In this document: positions 62,673-64,000 of the stretch, piece by piece
How the letters are laid out: each line of letters starts with the position of its first letter
Position numbering within the stretch: position 1 is the first letter of the stretch
Assembly: GCA_964624635.1 (NCBI GenBank)
Contig: CAZUXM010000001.1
Location: forward strand, 1-64,000
Direction of reading: 5' to 3'
DNA from: JANWKQ01 sp964624635
GTDB lineage: Bacteria; Bacteroidota; Bacteroidia; CAIKAF01
DNA: 64,000 bases
Translations under genes and position numbers: made by a program
The notes under the pieces: generated by a model
Told to the model about the DNA's origin: nothing
Database searches by the model: none
Seen by the model: only the letters and a program-made list of their open reading frames with translations

Positions 62673-62704
62673 TTGATGATATTATCATCACACAATTATT
62701 TTTG
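62673..62704 (+). promoter_or_regulatory. Promoter with a palindromic operator in the spacer
   Basis: TTG at 62673-62675, 21-nt spacer, and TATTTTTG at 62697-62704 match the Bacteroidota TTG/TAnnTTTG promoter well. A 17-bp perfect dyad, TGATGATATTATCATCA (62674-62690), fills the region just after the -33 box, a usual place for a repressor. Transcription would start about 20 nt before the ATG at 62731. Confidence 0.65.
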
Positions 62705-62730
62705 CACCAATTAAAAAAACTGCCTGCATC

Positions 62731-63186
62731 ATGCGTATATTATTTACCTTAATCATTAGTATTTTTTGTATTGGCCAAAGTGTGGCAACAGCACAAATGG
62801 GTTTAAACAGTATTTCGGTTGCTACTACCTTGGAAGGGAATGTGGCCTGGAGTGCTAATTATGACGGACATAACCGAAAAGGATATCTTGACAAACAATC
62901 TGTATCAGAAGGCATTTGCAACAAACCTTTGGAGAAAGATGTTTTAATCCCGGTTCAATCAACCAGCTATTTTCATACTCCTTCGGATGTATTATTTTTT
63001 ACAGGTACAGGGTACGATCATTTTTCAGTTACCATTAAAGATGAATCAGGAAATGTAGTAGCTAATGATCAATATTTTGAAAGTACCTCAATGGATATTT
63101 CATTCTTATCAAGCGGAACTTATACTATTGAAATAGTAGCAGAAAAAACGCAAGAAGTAAAAACAAAAAAGTTTACTAAAGAATAA
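62731..63186 (+). CDS. Small secreted beta-sandwich protein
   Basis: 151 residues with signal peptide (to TAQ). C-terminal DHFSVTIKDESGNVVANDQY and FLSSGTYTIEIVAEK look like a T9SS-like or DUF3244-like beta-sandwich, but no YPNP motif is present, so it is not a classical type A cargo. Function unknown. Controlled by a strong promoter with a palindromic operator. Confidence 0.6.
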   Translation: MRILFTLIISIFCIGQSVATAQMGLNSISVATTLEGNVAWSANYDGHNRKGYLDKQSVSEGICNKPLEKDVLIPVQSTSYFHTPSDVLFFTGTGYDHFSVTIKDESGNVVANDQYFESTSMDISFLSSGTYTIEIVAEKTQEVKTKKFTKE

Positions 63187-63187
63187 C

Positions 63188-63577
63188 TTACTTTCTTTTT
63201 AATCCTTTAATAAAATTGGCTATCAAATCTGTATTTATTTTATAGTTTCTTTTACTTGCTCCTGCACTTACAATTATTCTATAATAACTAAGAGAGGTAT
63301 TACTATTTAAATCCTTAAATCCTTCCTCCATGCCATAAAACAAGGTTAGTTTATTCGGAGGTAACTTATAAATGGTGAGGGTATCATTTTTAGTAACATG
63401 AAACTCGTAATCTTCACCTGATTTTTTTATTTCGGTAGTATAAAATGTCGTAGGATCTGTCCATGCATCACCATGATGTTCAACACTAACAACTACAGGT
63501 TTGCCGGTAATAATGGCCTCCTGAATAGACGTACATGAAAAAAGGAAAATAAGGAATATGTAAAACCTTTTAATCAC
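63188..63577 (-). CDS. Small lipoprotein
   Basis: 129 residues from GTG 63577, lipobox IFLFSCTSI. The rest is a small beta-rich domain (VVVSVEHHGDAWTDPTTFYT). Start GTG shares its G with the stop TAG of the upstream serine protease (TAGTG), so they are coupled. Function unknown. Confidence 0.6.
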   Translation of the reverse strand: MIKRFYIFLIFLFSCTSIQEAIITGKPVVVSVEHHGDAWTDPTTFYTTEIKKSGEDYEFHVTKNDTLTIYKLPPNKLTLFYGMEEGFKDLNSNTSLSYYRIIVSAGASKRNYKINTDLIANFIKGLKRK

Positions 63578-64000
63578 TATCTCACCTTAATCAACGGAAC
63601 ATATTCTCGTAAAATAGTTACCTGATCAGATGCTGATTTCCCTTTTAATGAAGTAACCGTAGGATAATCGGGATACTCAGGAAGCAGATACAACAGATTT
63701 AAAATGTAATTGGCTTTTACTGCGAAAGCAACGTTATCGGCATAAAATAACTTTGAGTTAATCACTCCTATTACATTTCCATCATAATCAAAAAGTGGTC
63801 CACCACTATTACCGGGCTGCACCGGTGCTGATACCTGATATGCTAAAATGTTTCCATCCATCCCTGTACGAGCATTAATACTTCCTTCGGTATATTTTAA
63901 TTCATTCCCCAGGGTGCTTAAAGCAAACGGATACCCTAATGCATATACGTTGGTTCCCACATCAACCAATTTTGTTTGGATAGTGTATGGTATAGAACTG
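63577..64000 (-). CDS. Trypsin-like (Trypsin_2/DegP-type) serine protease, 5' truncated by the window
   Basis: At least 140 residues at the window edge; the frame runs open to base 64000. NVYALGYPFALSTLGN and PVQPGNSGGPLFDYDGNVIG contain the nucleophile Ser motif G-N-S-G-G-P-L of trypsin-like proteases; the His and Asp would lie beyond the edge. The C-terminus is short with no PDZ domain. Likely a periplasmic protease, coupled with a lipoprotein. Confidence 0.8.
   Translation of the reverse strand, partial: SSIPYTIQTKLVDVGTNVYALGYPFALSTLGNELKYTEGSINARTGMDGNILAYQVSAPVQPGNSGGPLFDYDGNVIGVINSKLFYADNVAFAVKANYILNLLYLLPEYPDYPTVTSLKGKSASDQVTILREYVPLIKVR

Noticed and set aside
1..64000. tRNA, rRNA, insertion sequences, prophage or toxin-antitoxin genes
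   Set aside because: I looked for cloverleaf tails, transposase or integrase motifs and paired small toxin genes and found none that I could support.

Overview
This AT-rich window looks like chromosomal DNA of a Bacteroidota bacterium, most likely free-living and Flavobacteriia-like or a near relative; the exact family is a guess. The evidence is at least seven secreted proteins with type IX secretion (T9SS) C-terminal sorting domains (five type A, two gliding-associated type B), many SusD-era style lipoprotein leaders, LytS/LytR-type regulation with a reg_prop propeller kinase, promoters of the TTG-N19-21-TAnnTTTG kind, and typical Bacteroidota families (DUF4272, DUF4328, GSCFA, NdpA-like, DUF6056, Omp28-like). 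No rRNA, tRNA, insertion sequence, prophage or CRISPR array was seen. The sequence is a scaffold with three 10-N gaps, all inside genes.

Layout. 1-3423: a polyamine/GABA-like catabolic operon (tail of a glutamine-synthetase-like protein, Fe-alcohol dehydrogenase, PuuD-like hydrolase, aldehyde dehydrogenase). 3474-7539: membrane and envelope proteins, including a 41-residue membrane peptide not previously obvious. 7631-10799: M49-like peptidase coupled to a CPBP protease, plus DUF4328. 10878-18587: TPR-HTH regulator, CARDB T9SS protein, RNase HI, and a LytS/LytR-type two-component pair. 18731-29213: T9SS-exported proteins (LamG, leucine-rich repeat/Fn3, two type B giants) interleaved with a GSCFA protein, exonuclease III, an LEA-like lipoprotein and an M20 dipeptidase. 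29210-35533: M13 peptidase, aroB-aroA, proline dehydrogenase. 35535-41317: Gly-rich DUF2341 T9SS protein, then a cassette of KdsC-like phosphatase, short NeuB-like synthase, di-iron hydroxylase and an asymmetric pair of SMR proteins. 41320-45692: frr, mazG, two paralogous beta-barrels, thioredoxin plus partner, NdpA-like protein. 45875-49633: sugar permease, ROK kinase, glycosylasparaginase, CsaA. 49644-54793: DUF6056 and erythromycin-esterase-like operon and secreted unknowns. 54852-57739: dnaB, biotin carrier, thioesterase. 57766-62508: an Omp28-like lipoprotein, flippase, methyltransferase, radical SAM and 4-TM protein in a tightly coupled operon. 62731-64000: small secreted protein with a palindromic promoter, lipoprotein, and a serine protease cut by the window edge.

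Organisation. Genes are packed tightly: many same-strand neighbours share TAATG/TAGTG or ATGA overlaps, and most convergent pairs end within 10 nt of each other with no room for a terminator. The most interesting parts are the KdsC/NeuB/hydroxylase/SMR-pair cassette (38141-41317), the radical SAM/methyltransferase/flippase operon (57766-62508), and an operator-like 17-bp palindrome sitting exactly in a promoter spacer at 62674-62690. All functional assignments rest on motifs read by eye; no database search was run.
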